Positions 35,232 to 43,663 of a DNA stretch of 63,396 nt are shown one piece after another. The DNA comes from Nonomuraea harbinensis. GTDB lineage: Bacteria > Actinomycetota > Actinomycetes > Streptosporangiales > Streptosporangiaceae. The DNA is taken from NCBI RefSeq assembly GCF_019396385.1, contig NZ_JAHKRN010000051.1, positions 1-63,396 on the forward strand, read 5' to 3'. Numbering within the stretch: the first letter of the stretch is position 1; each line of letters starts with the position of its first letter. The notes below the pieces were generated by a model. It did not search any database. It saw only the letters and a list, made by a program, of their open reading frames with translations, and had not been told where the DNA came from. The position numbers and the translations under genes are program-made.

Positions 35232-35714
35232 CTATTTGCTCGGACGGGTGCGCTCGACCGCTTCCTTCTGCCGGGTCAAGGCGTTCTTGACCGCCGCGGC
35301 CTTGTTCTTCGCGGTGGCGGCCTCGGCCGCCTTGCTCGCCGTCTTCTGCCTCGTCTCCATCTCGTTCTGCTTGGGCTTCTCGGGCTTGCGGGCCGAGGTG
35401 GGCTTGCCGTTGCCGTTCCTGCGGGCGCGCTGGGCGATGACGGTGCCCACGCCGATGGCGGCCGCCACGGGCCATTCGACGACGCCGAACACCGCGAGCG
35501 CGCCGAGCGCCCCGTAGTAGGCGACGCGCTCCGGCGGCGGCAGGATCGACTTGGCGACGTCGACCGCGTGGCCCATCTCCTGCTTGCTGATGTGCGGCAT
35601 CGGGACGTGCGGCAGCTTCATGTCGGGCTTGTGGAGCTGGATGGACATCATGGGCAGGTCCAGCGTGACCTTCTTGTCCTGGGCTGTGGACGGCTGCGTC
35701 TGGGTATCAGCCAT
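35232..35714 (-). CDS. Membrane protein paired with the P-type ATPase
   Basis: 160 residues. A Lys/Pro/Met/His-rich N-terminus (LPHVPMPHISKQEMGHAVD) is followed by one or two membrane helices (RVAYYGALGALAVFGVVEW, then AAAIGVGTVIA) and a long Lys/Ala-rich cytoplasmic tail with probable coiled coil. The His/Met-rich stretch could bind metal. The 30-bp spacing to the ATPase suggests co-transcription and a partner role. No named family is recognised. Confidence 0.7.
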   Translation of the reverse strand: MADTQTQPSTAQDKKVTLDLPMMSIQLHKPDMKLPHVPMPHISKQEMGHAVDVAKSILPPPERVAYYGALGALAVFGVVEWPVAAAIGVGTVIAQRARRNGNGKPTSARKPEKPKQNEMETRQKTASKAAEAATAKNKAAAVKNALTRQKEAVERTRPSK

Positions 35715-35834
35715 GACTCCTCCTTGGGCGTGAATGCCGGTACCTCTCGGTTTTTCTCCTCGGCCTCACCCCATAATCCGGACAGGAGGTATTTGACCTT
35801 TTTGCCGTCCCCTGCCGTATCGTCCCCGGCCGGG

Positions 35835-36314
35835 CTAGCGGCAGGTGCTGGGGGGACAGATCCGGGTGTCGATGCGCCGGGCGCCCGGCCCTTCGGTGCC
35901 GAGCCGGTCGTGGGGGTTGGCGAGCACACAGCGGTCGAGCGAGAGGCAGCCGCAGCCGATGCAGTCGGTGAGGTCGTCGCGGAGCCGCTGGAGCTGCTCG
36001 ATGCGGTCGTCGAGCTCGCCGCGCCAGGCGGCCGACAGCCGGGCCCAGTCGTCCCTGGTGGGGGTGCGGCCCTCGGGCAGCTCGGTGAGGGCGTCCTTGA
36101 TGGTCTTGAGCGGGATGCCGAGGCGCTGGGAGAGCCGGATGAACGCGACCCTGCGCAGGGTGTCGCGGGTGTAGCGGCGCTGGTTGCCGGCCGTGCGCCG
36201 GCTGGCGATGAGACCCTTGGCCTCGTAGAAGTGCAGGGCCGAGACGGCGACGCCGCTGCGCTCGGCGAGCTGGCCCACGGTCAGTTCCTTGGAGTTCCAG
36301 GCAACCTTGGTCAC
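35835..36314 (-). CDS. soxR: Redox-sensitive transcriptional activator SoxR
   Basis: 159 residues, MerR family. The N-terminal helix-turn-helix is LTVGQLAERSGVAVSALHFYE, followed by RRYTRDTLRRVAFIRLSQRLG and a dimerisation helix. The [2Fe-2S] cluster motif C-x2-C-x-C-x5-C is seen as CIGCGCLSLDRC near residues 118-129. In actinomycetes SoxR senses redox-active metabolites and controls a small regulon. The classic soxS is absent. The target here is unclear. Confidence 0.95.
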   Translation of the reverse strand: MTKVAWNSKELTVGQLAERSGVAVSALHFYEAKGLIASRRTAGNQRRYTRDTLRRVAFIRLSQRLGIPLKTIKDALTELPEGRTPTRDDWARLSAAWRGELDDRIEQLQRLRDDLTDCIGCGCLSLDRCVLANPHDRLGTEGPGARRIDTRICPPSTCR

Positions 36315-36324
36315 GACCTCGACA

Positions 36325-37044
36325 TTACTTGAGGACGACCGGCCTGAAGTGGGTGACCAGGTTCCCGCCGTCGAACAGGTGCAGCGCGAACGCGGGTGGC
36401 AGCTCGTACGAGACAGGGAACGTGTCGGCGGTCTCCACGCTCGTCAGGCAGGTCGAGACGACGCCGGGCGCGACGACGAGCGGAAGCCCGGCGAACCGGG
36501 CCTGGACGGCGGTGTGCGCGTGCCCGGCCAGCACCGCCGTCACGTGCGGGTGGCGGGCCAGCACGTCTGCGAGCCGCTCCGGCTCACGCAGGCCGATCCT
36601 GTCCACGAACGGGATGCCGAGCGGGACGGGCGGATGGTGCAGGCCCACGAAGGCCGGCACCCCCGGCCGCTCGGAGAGCACCTCGTCGAGCCAGGCCAGC
36701 GTCTCGTCGGCGAGGAACCCGTACGCCTCGCCGGGGACGCTGGAGTCGGCCAGCGCGAGCGTCACCGCGTCGAGCCTGAGCACCTGGTTGGCCGGCCCGA
36801 TCCGCTTGTCGAACTCGGGCACCGAGTCGTGGTTGCCCGGGCAGACGATCAGCGGGGTGCCGACGCGCATCAGCGCGGCGGCGGTGTCGTACTCCTCGGG
36901 CAGCGCGTGGTCGGCGATGTCGCCGGTGACCAGGATCGCGTCGAGGCCGAGGGAGTCGACATGGCGCAGGACGGCGGCGGCTCGCTCCTCGCTGGCCGGC
37001 GAGCCGCCGATGTGGATGTCGCTGATCTGTGCGAAGGCCACCAT
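36325..37044 (-). CDS. Calcineurin-like metallophosphoesterase
   Basis: 239 residues with all five metal-site blocks: QISDIHIGG, LVTGDIADH, VCPGNHDS, GLHHPP and VLAGHAHTA. It resembles CpdA/Icc-type phosphodiesterases, but the substrate may be cyclic nucleotides or other phosphodiesters. It starts ten bases after the stop of the ABC-2 permease gene, so it is probably in the same operon, and it ends ten bases before soxR. Confidence 0.88.
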   Translation of the reverse strand: MVAFAQISDIHIGGSPASEERAAAVLRHVDSLGLDAILVTGDIADHALPEEYDTAAALMRVGTPLIVCPGNHDSVPEFDKRIGPANQVLRLDAVTLALADSSVPGEAYGFLADETLAWLDEVLSERPGVPAFVGLHHPPVPLGIPFVDRIGLREPERLADVLARHPHVTAVLAGHAHTAVQARFAGLPLVVAPGVVSTCLTSVETADTFPVSYELPPAFALHLFDGGNLVTHFRPVVLK

Positions 37045-37053
37045 GGGAACAAA

Positions 37054-37788
37054 CTACTCCCACTTGAACAGGCGCACGGCGAGCCCGCTGAACAGCACCA
37101 GCCCGCCGACCATGACGGCCAGGTGCGGCAGTTGCGGCCAGTCGCCCGCCCAGGTGTCGCGCATGGCGTTGACGAACGGCCCGACCACGGAGAAGTCGCT
37201 GATCGTGCGCAGCGTGTCGGGCATGATCTCGCGCGGGATCCACATGCCGGCCACGAACAGCAGCGGGAACATCGCCACCGACCCGATGCCGGGCGCGGTC
37301 TTGCTGTTCGGCGCGATGGCGGCGATCACCAGGCCGAGCGCCAGCATCGCGGCGGCGCCGAGCAGGTACGCCAGCAGGAACCCGAAGAGCTGCCCGGGGA
37401 TCTGCGAGCCGAACACCAGCCACCCGGCGAGGATCACCACCACGGCGCTGCACAGCGCGATGATCAGGTTGAGCAGGAGCTGCGCGCCGAGCAGCCGCGC
37501 CGGGTGCGTCGGCGTGGTGGACATCCGGCGCAGCACGCCCTGCTCCCGATACGTGGCCATGGCGCCGGGCAGGATGGTGAAAGCGGTCGTCAGCAGGGCG
37601 AGCAGGATCATCTGGGCCGGCAGCTGGGCGTCGACGAACCGCTGACCGCCCAGGTTCGGGTCGGGTTTCTGCAGGTCAGGGATCTGCCCCAGGACCAGCA
37701 GCAGGCCGACCGGGAGCGCCAGCGAGAGCGCGACGCCGAGCCAGTCACGCGCCAGCAGCTTGGTCTCGACGAGCAGGATCTTCTTCAT
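37054..37788 (-). CDS. ABC-2 type transporter permease
   Basis: 244 residues from ATG 37788, overlapping the ATPase stop (ATGA). Six membrane helices. YREQGVLRRMSTTPTHPARLLGAQLLLN is the typical ABC-2 cytoplasmic loop of DrrB/NatB-like exporters. It forms an exporter with the adjacent ATPase. Confidence 0.9.
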   Translation of the reverse strand: MKKILLVETKLLARDWLGVALSLALPVGLLLVLGQIPDLQKPDPNLGGQRFVDAQLPAQMILLALLTTAFTILPGAMATYREQGVLRRMSTTPTHPARLLGAQLLLNLIIALCSAVVVILAGWLVFGSQIPGQLFGFLLAYLLGAAAMLALGLVIAAIAPNSKTAPGIGSVAMFPLLFVAGMWIPREIMPDTLRTISDFSVVGPFVNAMRDTWAGDWPQLPHLAVMVGGLVLFSGLAVRLFKWE

Positions 37789-38690
37789 GCCAGCTTCCTT
37801 CCGGTGAGTGCGAGGAACGCGTCGTCCAGGGTGGCCTGCTCGATGCGCAGGTCGTTGGGGACGATCCGCTGCTCGGCGAGCGCGAGCGTGACGGCGGGGG
37901 CGAGGTTGCCGATGCCGGTGACGACCACCTGGTCGCCCGTGCGGCTGATCTCCTTGACCTCGGGCAGCGACGTCAGCACCGAGTCGGCCACGGGCGCGGA
38001 CGGCCTGAACCGCACCTTCTGCTCCCCGCCGACCCGGGCGACGAGCCCGGCGGGCGAGTCGATCGCGGCGACGCGGCCGGAGTCGATGAGCGCGATCCGG
38101 TCGCAGAGCCGCTCGGCCTCCTCCATGAAGTGGGTGACGAGCACGATCGTCACGCCGGAGTCGCGCACCTGCTCGACCAGTTCCCAGGTGTCGCGGCGGG
38201 CCTGCGGGTCGAGCCCGGTCGTCAGCTCGTCGAGCACCGCGATGCGCGGCTTGCCGACGAGCGCGAGCGCGACGGACAGCCGCTGGCGCTGCCCGCCGGA
38301 CAGCTTGCCGAACATGGCGTCGCGCTTGGCGCCCAGGCCGACCCGCTCCAGCAACTCCGGCCAGTCGGCCGGGTCCTGGTAGAAGGACGCGTACAGGTCG
38401 AGCGCCTCCCACACCTTGATCTTCTCGGGCAGCGCGGAGCTCTGCAGCTGCACGCCCAGCACGCGCCGGAGCCCGTCCCTGTCCTGTACGGGGTCGATGC
38501 CGGCGACACGCAGGGTGCCGCCGTCGGGCACGCGCAGGCCCGACACGCACTCCACGGTGGTGGTCTTGCCCGCGCCGTTCGGGCCGAGGATGCCGAAGAT
38601 CTCACCGGCCCGGACCTCGAACGACACGTCTTCCACCGCCACGTGGTCCTTGTAGCGCTTGTGGAGGTTCTTGACCTCGATGACGTTCAT
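37785..38690 (-). CDS. ABC-2 transporter ATP-binding protein
   Basis: 301 residues from ATG 38690. Walker A is GPNGAGKTT, the signature is LSGGQRQRLSVAL, Walker B is IAVLDELTTGLDP, and the H-loop is VTHFMEEAERL. The C-terminal domain is as in DrrA-type exporters. A TAGCGT element seven bases upstream of the ATG and no Shine-Dalgarno suggest leaderless expression. It is divergent from the two-component genes, which likely control it. Confidence 0.92.
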   Translation of the reverse strand: MNVIEVKNLHKRYKDHVAVEDVSFEVRAGEIFGILGPNGAGKTTTVECVSGLRVPDGGTLRVAGIDPVQDRDGLRRVLGVQLQSSALPEKIKVWEALDLYASFYQDPADWPELLERVGLGAKRDAMFGKLSGGQRQRLSVALALVGKPRIAVLDELTTGLDPQARRDTWELVEQVRDSGVTIVLVTHFMEEAERLCDRIALIDSGRVAAIDSPAGLVARVGGEQKVRFRPSAPVADSVLTSLPEVKEISRTGDQVVVTGIGNLAPAVTLALAEQRIVPNDLRIEQATLDDAFLALTGRKLA

Positions 38691-38697
38691 GTCTACG

Positions 38698-38703
38698 ACG
38701 CTA
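38698..38703 (-). promoter_or_regulatory. -10 element of the ABC-2 exporter operon
   Basis: TAGCGT on the minus strand, seven bases before the ATG at 38690, with no ribosome-binding site between. Confidence 0.4.
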
Positions 38704-38761
38704 GGGACGCCGGTTCTGCCGGGGAATCGAGCTGGTTGCCGGGCATAGGTGTACTTAGGTG

Positions 38762-38794
38762 CAGTGTGCGCATCCCGCTCCATCGCGCACACTG
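38762..38794. promoter_or_regulatory. Perfect inverted repeat between the ABC exporter and the two-component system
   Basis: CAGTGTGCGC (38762-38771) and its exact reverse complement GCGCACACTG (38785-38794), with a 13-base spacer. The centre-to-centre distance of 23 bases is about two helical turns. It lies seven bases before the kinase start and about 70 bases before the exporter start. A candidate binding site for the LuxR-type regulator at 40231. Confidence 0.5.
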
Positions 38795-38800
38795 GTTGTC

Positions 38801-40231
38801 ATGGTGCGGAAGATCGGTCACGTCCTCGCGCTGCTCGCGCTCGTCGTCGTGCAGCTCCTGACGCTCGTGTCGGCGTTCCTGTGCCTGGTCCTCTGCTTCG
38901 GCCTGGGCATGGTGTTCCTGTTCCCGCCGCAGGTGCGGATGATCAGATGGGTGACCGGGATGACGCGCTACCTGGTGCGCTCCTCGTCCGGGATCGTGAT
39001 CGAGCCGCCGTACCTGCCGAAGCCGCCGCCTCCGCAGCCGCAGCCCGACGGGCTCTACCGGTCGCACCGCACGCTCTACAAGACGCCCCGGATGCCGGCC
39101 TGGAACGACCGCTGGAAGTGGATGCTCACCGACCCGGCGACCTGGCGCGACGGGTTCTGGCTGCTGCTCGATCCGGGCGTCAAGATGGTACTGCTGCCGC
39201 TGCTGATCCTGCTGCCGGGCCGAGGGCTGCGCGTGTACGGGCTCTGGTGCGAGCTGCTGCTGGCCGCGACCGCGTCCAGCCGGATGGCCGGCCAGCTCAG
39301 CAGTCTCAACCGGGCACGCAACCTCGCCGTCGACACGCAGGCCGCCGAGATGCGCAGGATCGAGCGTGACCTGCACGACGGCACGCAGGCCAGACTGGTG
39401 GCGCTCGGCATGACGATCGGGGCCGCCGAGCAGCTCATGGAGTCCGACCCGAAGGCGGCCAGGGCGCTGATGGCCAAGGCCAGGGAGGCGTCGGCGGAGA
39501 CGCTCACCGAGCTGCGCCGGGTGATCCGCGGCATCCACCCGCCGGTGCTGGCCGAGCGCGGCCTCGGCGACGCGGTGCGGGCGCTGGCGATGGACAGCGC
39601 CCTGAAGGTGTCGGTCCAGGTGGAGCTGACGCACCGGCCCGAGGCGCCGGTCGAGGCGGCGGCGTACTTCGCGGTCAGCGAGCTGCTGTCCAACGCCGCC
39701 CGGCACGGCGGGGCCGAGTCGGTGGAGATCGACATCAGCACCAGCGGAGCCAACCTGCGCATCACGGTCACCGACGACGGCTGGGGCGGCGCCGACCCGT
39801 CCAAGGGCAGCGGCCTGACCGGGATCGAGCGCCGGCTGGCGGCCTTCGACGGCGTGATGGCGATCCACAGCCCGGCGGGCGGGCCGACGACGGTGACCCT
39901 GGAGCTGCCGAAGGTGCTGCCCCAGCACTGGGCCGGAGACGTGGCCAAGTTGCCTCGCTGGAAGTTGGCCACCGTGATCGCCCTGTACGGGACGGCCTGG
40001 TGCCCGCTGTTCCCACAGGGCGTCGTGGCCGGCATCTTCAAACTGGTCGGCTTCGACGAGAAGGCCTGGTTCCTCGCGCTGCACCTGCCCGATGCGTGGC
40101 AGTGGCCCTGCATCGCTTTCATGATCCTGCTCGGCACGGCCATGTACGCGACCGCGGTCGCCATCCCGGCCCACCACAAGGACCACCCCTTGGCGCCCCG
40201 CAACCCGCTTGAGGGCGTAGGGTTCTGCTGA
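38801..40231 (+). CDS. Sensor histidine kinase (HisKA_3 type) with C-terminal membrane segments
   Basis: 476 residues from ATG 38801; no ribosome-binding site. Two N-terminal helices and a Pro-rich linker (LPKPPPPQPQPDG) are followed by another membrane pair. The phospho-acceptor histidine is near residue 192 (ERDLHDGTQARL), and the ATPase domain has SELLSNAARHGG near 295 and DDGWGGADPSKGSGLTGI. Unusually, about 90 residues with two more hydrophobic segments (VIALYGTAWCPLF, then CIAFMILLGTAMYATAVAI) follow the ATPase domain. It phosphorylates the next gene's product. The stimulus is unknown. Confidence 0.9.
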   Translation: MVRKIGHVLALLALVVVQLLTLVSAFLCLVLCFGLGMVFLFPPQVRMIRWVTGMTRYLVRSSSGIVIEPPYLPKPPPPQPQPDGLYRSHRTLYKTPRMPAWNDRWKWMLTDPATWRDGFWLLLDPGVKMVLLPLLILLPGRGLRVYGLWCELLLAATASSRMAGQLSSLNRARNLAVDTQAAEMRRIERDLHDGTQARLVALGMTIGAAEQLMESDPKAARALMAKAREASAETLTELRRVIRGIHPPVLAERGLGDAVRALAMDSALKVSVQVELTHRPEAPVEAAAYFAVSELLSNAARHGGAESVEIDISTSGANLRITVTDDGWGGADPSKGSGLTGIERRLAAFDGVMAIHSPAGGPTTVTLELPKVLPQHWAGDVAKLPRWKLATVIALYGTAWCPLFPQGVVAGIFKLVGFDEKAWFLALHLPDAWQWPCIAFMILLGTAMYATAVAIPAHHKDHPLAPRNPLEGVGFC

Positions 40232-40881
40232 TGAACAGGGTGCTCGTCGCCGAAGACCTCTACCTGCTCAGAGACGGGCTGGTCCACCTGCTGCAGGCTC
40301 ACGGGTTCGACGTGGTCGCCGCCGTGGAGAGCGGCCCCGAGCTGCTGAAGGGTCTGCTGGAGCTCCGTCCCGACGTGTCCGTGGTGGACGTGCGGCTGCC
40401 GCCGACGCTCACCGACGAGGGGCTCCAGGCGTCACTGGAGGCGCGCAAGAAGGTGCCGGGGCTGCCGATCCTGGTGCTGTCGCAGCACGTCGAGCAGCTC
40501 TACGCGCGCGAGCTGCTGGCCGACGGCTCGGGCGGCATCGGCTACCTGCTGAAGGACCGGGTGTTCAACGCCGAGCAGTTCATCGACGCGGTGCGCCGGG
40601 TCGCGGCGGGCGGCACCGCGATGGACCCCGAGGTCATCTCCAAGCTGCTGGCCAGCAACGCCAAGAACGAGCCGCTGGCCGCGCTCACCCCGCGCGAGCG
40701 CGAGGTGCTGGAGCAGATGGCCGAGGGCCGCTCCAACGCCGCCATCTCCCAGCGGCTCTACCTGAGCGAGAGCGCCGTGGCCAAGCACACGGCGGGCATC
40801 TTCGGCAAGCTCGGCCTGGCCCCGTCCGACGACGACAACCGCCGGGTGCTGGCGGTCCTCGCCTACCTCAACAACCGCTAG
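40231..40881 (+). CDS. LuxR/NarL family response regulator
   Basis: 216 residues; the ATG shares one base with the kinase stop (TGATG). The receiver domain has its phospho-acceptor Asp in VSVVDVRLPP near residue 53, and the C-terminal HTH reads LTPREREVLEQMAEGRSNAAISQRL. It is the partner of the kinase and probably regulates the divergent ABC-2 exporter. Confidence 0.93.
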   Translation: MNRVLVAEDLYLLRDGLVHLLQAHGFDVVAAVESGPELLKGLLELRPDVSVVDVRLPPTLTDEGLQASLEARKKVPGLPILVLSQHVEQLYARELLADGSGGIGYLLKDRVFNAEQFIDAVRRVAAGGTAMDPEVISKLLASNAKNEPLAALTPREREVLEQMAEGRSNAAISQRLYLSESAVAKHTAGIFGKLGLAPSDDDNRRVLAVLAYLNNR

Positions 40882-40944
40882 GCGGGCTTTGTCGGTGGCC
40901 TCGGATACCTTCTAAGGGCATGCCGAGAAGAAAGGGTCGATCAG

Positions 40945-42042
40945 GTGAAGATCCGGGTTAACCGTGACGTGCTGGCCGACGCCGTCGCCTGGGCCGCCAG
41001 GGTTCTGCCCAGCCGCCCGGTGACCCCCGTGCTGTCCGGCCTGCTGCTGGAGGCGGGCGAGGAGCTGAGCCTGTCCGCGTTCGACTACGACGTCTCGGCC
41101 AGGGCCGCCGTCGACGCCGACGTGGCCGAGTCCGGCCGCGTGCTGATCCCCGGCCGGCTGCTCGCCGAGATCAGCCGGAGCCTGCCCGAAGACGACGTGG
41201 AGATCCTCACCGAGGGCCAGGAGGCGGTGCTGACCTGCGGCAGCGCCGAGTTCGGCCTGATCACCATGCCGGTCGAAGACTTCCCGACCATGCCGACGAT
41301 GCCGCCCGCCATCGGCGCCATCGGCGGTGGCGTGTTCGCCTCCGCCGTCGGCCAGGTGGCGCCCTCGGCGAGCCGCGACGACACGCTGCCCATGCTCACC
41401 GGCATCCGGGTCGACGTGGAGGGCGAGTCGGTGACGATGGCCGCCACCGACCGCTACCGCATCGCCGCCCGCGAGTTCGGCTGGCGGCCTGTCAGCCCCG
41501 ACGCCGCCGTCTCCGCCATGGTGCCCGCCCGGGTGCTGGTGGAGGTGGCCAGGTCGCTGCGCGGCGGCGAGGTGCAGGTCGCGCTCGGCGACGGGGTGGC
41601 CGGGTTCGAGAGCGTGGGCCGCAGCACCACCGTGCGGCTGCTCGACGAGCAGTTCATCGACTACCGGGGCAGGCTGACCTCGCAGTGGTCGATCAGGGCC
41701 GACGTGCGGGTGGCGCCGTTCGTGGCGGCCATCAAGCGGGTGGCGCTGGTGGCCGAGCGCAACACCGCGATCCGGCTGTCGTTCAGCCAGGGCCAGGTGC
41801 TCATCCAGGCGGGCGGCGGCGACATCGGCCGCGGCGCCGAGGTGGTGGACTGCGAGCTGCGCGGCGACGACATCCAGATCGCGTTCCAGTCGCAGTTCCT
41901 GCTCGACGGGCTCACCGGCATCGAGACCGAGCTGGCCCGCATCAACATGGAGTCCACGACCCGGCCGGCCCTCGTCCAGGACGTGCCCGGCGACGCCGGC
42001 CCCGACTTCCGCTATCTCGTGATGTCACTCCGCCTGACCTGA
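40945..42042 (+). CDS. DNA polymerase III beta clamp paralogue
   Basis: 365 residues from GTG 40945. Three clamp domains are recognisable: VLPSRPVTPVLSGLLLEA in the first, ASRDDTLPMLTGIRVDVEG and ATDRYRIAAREF in the second, and IAFQSQFLLDGL in the third. The C-terminus is YLVMSLRLT; canonical clamps end with MPxRL, so the final motif is altered. The normal dnaN lies next to dnaA, which is not in this window, and the neighbours here are regulators. It is likely a second clamp, as several actinomycetes have, rather than the main replicative one. Confidence 0.85.
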   Translation: MKIRVNRDVLADAVAWAARVLPSRPVTPVLSGLLLEAGEELSLSAFDYDVSARAAVDADVAESGRVLIPGRLLAEISRSLPEDDVEILTEGQEAVLTCGSAEFGLITMPVEDFPTMPTMPPAIGAIGGGVFASAVGQVAPSASRDDTLPMLTGIRVDVEGESVTMAATDRYRIAAREFGWRPVSPDAAVSAMVPARVLVEVARSLRGGEVQVALGDGVAGFESVGRSTTVRLLDEQFIDYRGRLTSQWSIRADVRVAPFVAAIKRVALVAERNTAIRLSFSQGQVLIQAGGGDIGRGAEVVDCELRGDDIQIAFQSQFLLDGLTGIETELARINMESTTRPALVQDVPGDAGPDFRYLVMSLRLT

Positions 42043-42480
42043 CTGGCGCTCGGCGACCAGCCTGAAGACCCGCTTGAACGTCGCGTAGTCGGCCGCGCCC
42101 GCCGCCTCGGCGTGCCGCTCCTCGATGGCGGCCAGGATCTCCTCCGAACGCGCCATCTGGTCCAGGCCCCTGCCGGTCGGCACGATGAGCTTCGCCCGCC
42201 GGTCGGCCGGGTCGGGCCGCCGCTCCACGTAACCGAGCTCCTCCAGCTCGTCCACGAGCGTGCCGATGACCTGTTTGTGCTGCCCCGAGCGGGCGGCGAG
42301 GTCGGTGGCCCGGCTGCCCTCCTCGTCCAGGTACGCGAGCACGGCGCCGTGGCGCGGCCGCAGCCGCGGGTGCCCCTGCTCGGCCAGCGCCGCGAACAAC
42401 TCCTTCTGCAGGCTGAAGAGGGTGCGGCTGCTCAGGATGCCGAGGTCGGGTTCGTTTCTCTTGCGCTCGCTCCGGCGCAT
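42025..42480 (-). CDS. MarR family transcriptional regulator
   Basis: 151 residues from ATG 42480, with GGAGG five bases upstream; a TTG four codons earlier is rejected. The winged helix is LRPRHGAVLAYLDEEG, then LAARSGQHKQVIGTLVDELEELGYVERRPDPADRRAK. It is convergent with and overlaps the clamp gene by 18 bp, and is divergent from a monooxygenase/SDR operon it likely represses. Confidence 0.9.
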   Translation of the reverse strand: MRRSERKRNEPDLGILSSRTLFSLQKELFAALAEQGHPRLRPRHGAVLAYLDEEGSRATDLAARSGQHKQVIGTLVDELEELGYVERRPDPADRRAKLIVPTGRGLDQMARSEEILAAIEERHAEAAGAADYATFKRVFRLVAERQSGQAE

Positions 42481-42491
42481 GCCATCCTCCA

Positions 42492-42504
42492 ATTAGTCAC
42501 TAAT
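42492..42504. promoter_or_regulatory. MarR operator candidate
   Basis: Perfect palindrome ATTAGT-C-ACTAAT in the 61-bp divergent gap, next to the marR ribosome-binding site and the -35 of the divergent operon. Confidence 0.5.
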
Positions 42505-42505
42505 A

Positions 42506-42535
42506 TTGACGGTCATTATTTTTTACTATTAGGCT
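42506..42535 (+). promoter_or_regulatory. Leaderless promoter of the monooxygenase/SDR operon
   Basis: TTGACG (42506-42511), an 18-base spacer, and TAGGCT (42530-42535). The ATG follows after six bases. Confidence 0.55.
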
Positions 42536-42541
42536 TCCGGC

Positions 42542-42829
42542 ATGACCGCAACAGTGGAACTGACGAGATTCCGTGTGGCCCCGGAGCGTACCGGCGAACT
42601 GCTGGCCGCCCGCCCCGGCATGCTGGCCGGCTTTCGGACAGGCCGGACCGGCTTCCTCGGCGCCCGCCTCGTCCGGCTGCCCGGCGGAGAATGGCTGGAC
42701 ATCGTGGAGTGGCGCAGCCCCGCCGACCTGGCCGCCTCGCGCGCCAAGGGCGGCGACCTGCCCGGCATCCGAGCCTTCTTCGATCTGATCGACGACCTGG
42801 TTTCCACCGAAGAAGGAGAGCTGACATGA
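42542..42829 (+). CDS. Antibiotic biosynthesis monooxygenase (ABM) domain protein
   Basis: 95 residues, dimeric alpha+beta barrel type: VELTRFRVAPERTGELLAAR, then GFLGARLVRLPGGEWLDIVEWRSPADL. Such proteins oxidise aromatic polyketides or act as small heme/quinol oxygenases. It overlaps the SDR gene by ATGA. The substrate is unknown. Confidence 0.75.
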   Translation: MTATVELTRFRVAPERTGELLAARPGMLAGFRTGRTGFLGARLVRLPGGEWLDIVEWRSPADLAASRAKGGDLPGIRAFFDLIDDLVSTEEGELT

Positions 42830-43644
42830 CTCTGCTGATAACCGGTGCCACCGGCACCGTTTCCGGCGCGCTGCTGCACGCCCTGCCCGGCACCGACGAC
42901 GTGCGCGTGCTCGTCCGTGACCCGGCGCGGGCGCCGCGAGGGGTGGACGTCGCGGTGGGCGACCTGCACAGGCCGGAAACGCTCGAAGACGCCTTCAAGG
43001 GGGTCGAAACCGTATGGCTGCTGACCGCGATGGGGCCGGACGCGCCGCACGCCGGCTCCAACGCCGTGTGGGCGGCCCGCGAGGCGGGGGTGCGGCACGT
43101 GGTGCGGATGTCGGCCATCGGCGCCGGGCACGACGCGCCCACCCGCAACGGCCGCCTGCACGTGCTGTCCGACATCGAACTGGCCGCCTCCGGGCTGAGT
43201 TGGACCGTCATCCGGCCGGCCTTCTTCATGCAGAACCTGTTCGGGTCGGTCAACGCCGGCACGCTGTACGGCCCGACGGGTGAGGGCAGGATGGGCCTCA
43301 TCGACGTGCGCGACATCGCTGCCTTCGCCGCCCGCGTGCTCGCCGACGCGCGGCCACACCACGGCAGGACCTACACGATCACCGGCCCGGAGAGCATCTC
43401 GCTGCGCGAGGCCGCCGCCAGGATCGGCGCCGGCTATCAGCCCGTCGGCCCCGAGGACGCGCGCCAGGCGATGATCCAGGCAGGGCTGCCGGAGTGGGAC
43501 GCGGCGGTCAACGTCGAGTACGCCCGCGCGTACGCGAGCGGCTGGGGGGACTACACGACCGGTGACTTCGCCGAGGTGATGGGACACCAAGCCCGCGCGT
43601 TCGAGGCGTTCGCCGCCGACCACGCCGACCGGCTCGGCGGCTGA
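42826..43644 (+). CDS. NmrA-like NAD(P)H-binding oxidoreductase (atypical SDR)
   Basis: 272 residues from ATG 42826. The Rossmann motif is LLITGATGTVSGALL, followed by RVLVRDPAR and VVRMSAIGA. There is no catalytic YxxxK, so it is of the NmrA/quinone-reductase-2-like atypical SDR group that binds dinucleotide as a sensor or reduces quinones. It is paired with the ABM gene under the MarR gene. Confidence 0.85.
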   Translation: MTLLITGATGTVSGALLHALPGTDDVRVLVRDPARAPRGVDVAVGDLHRPETLEDAFKGVETVWLLTAMGPDAPHAGSNAVWAAREAGVRHVVRMSAIGAGHDAPTRNGRLHVLSDIELAASGLSWTVIRPAFFMQNLFGSVNAGTLYGPTGEGRMGLIDVRDIAAFAARVLADARPHHGRTYTITGPESISLREAAARIGAGYQPVGPEDARQAMIQAGLPEWDAAVNVEYARAYASGWGDYTTGDFAEVMGHQARAFEAFAADHADRLGG

Positions 43645-43663
43645 CCCGGCCCTCGGGCCGGCC

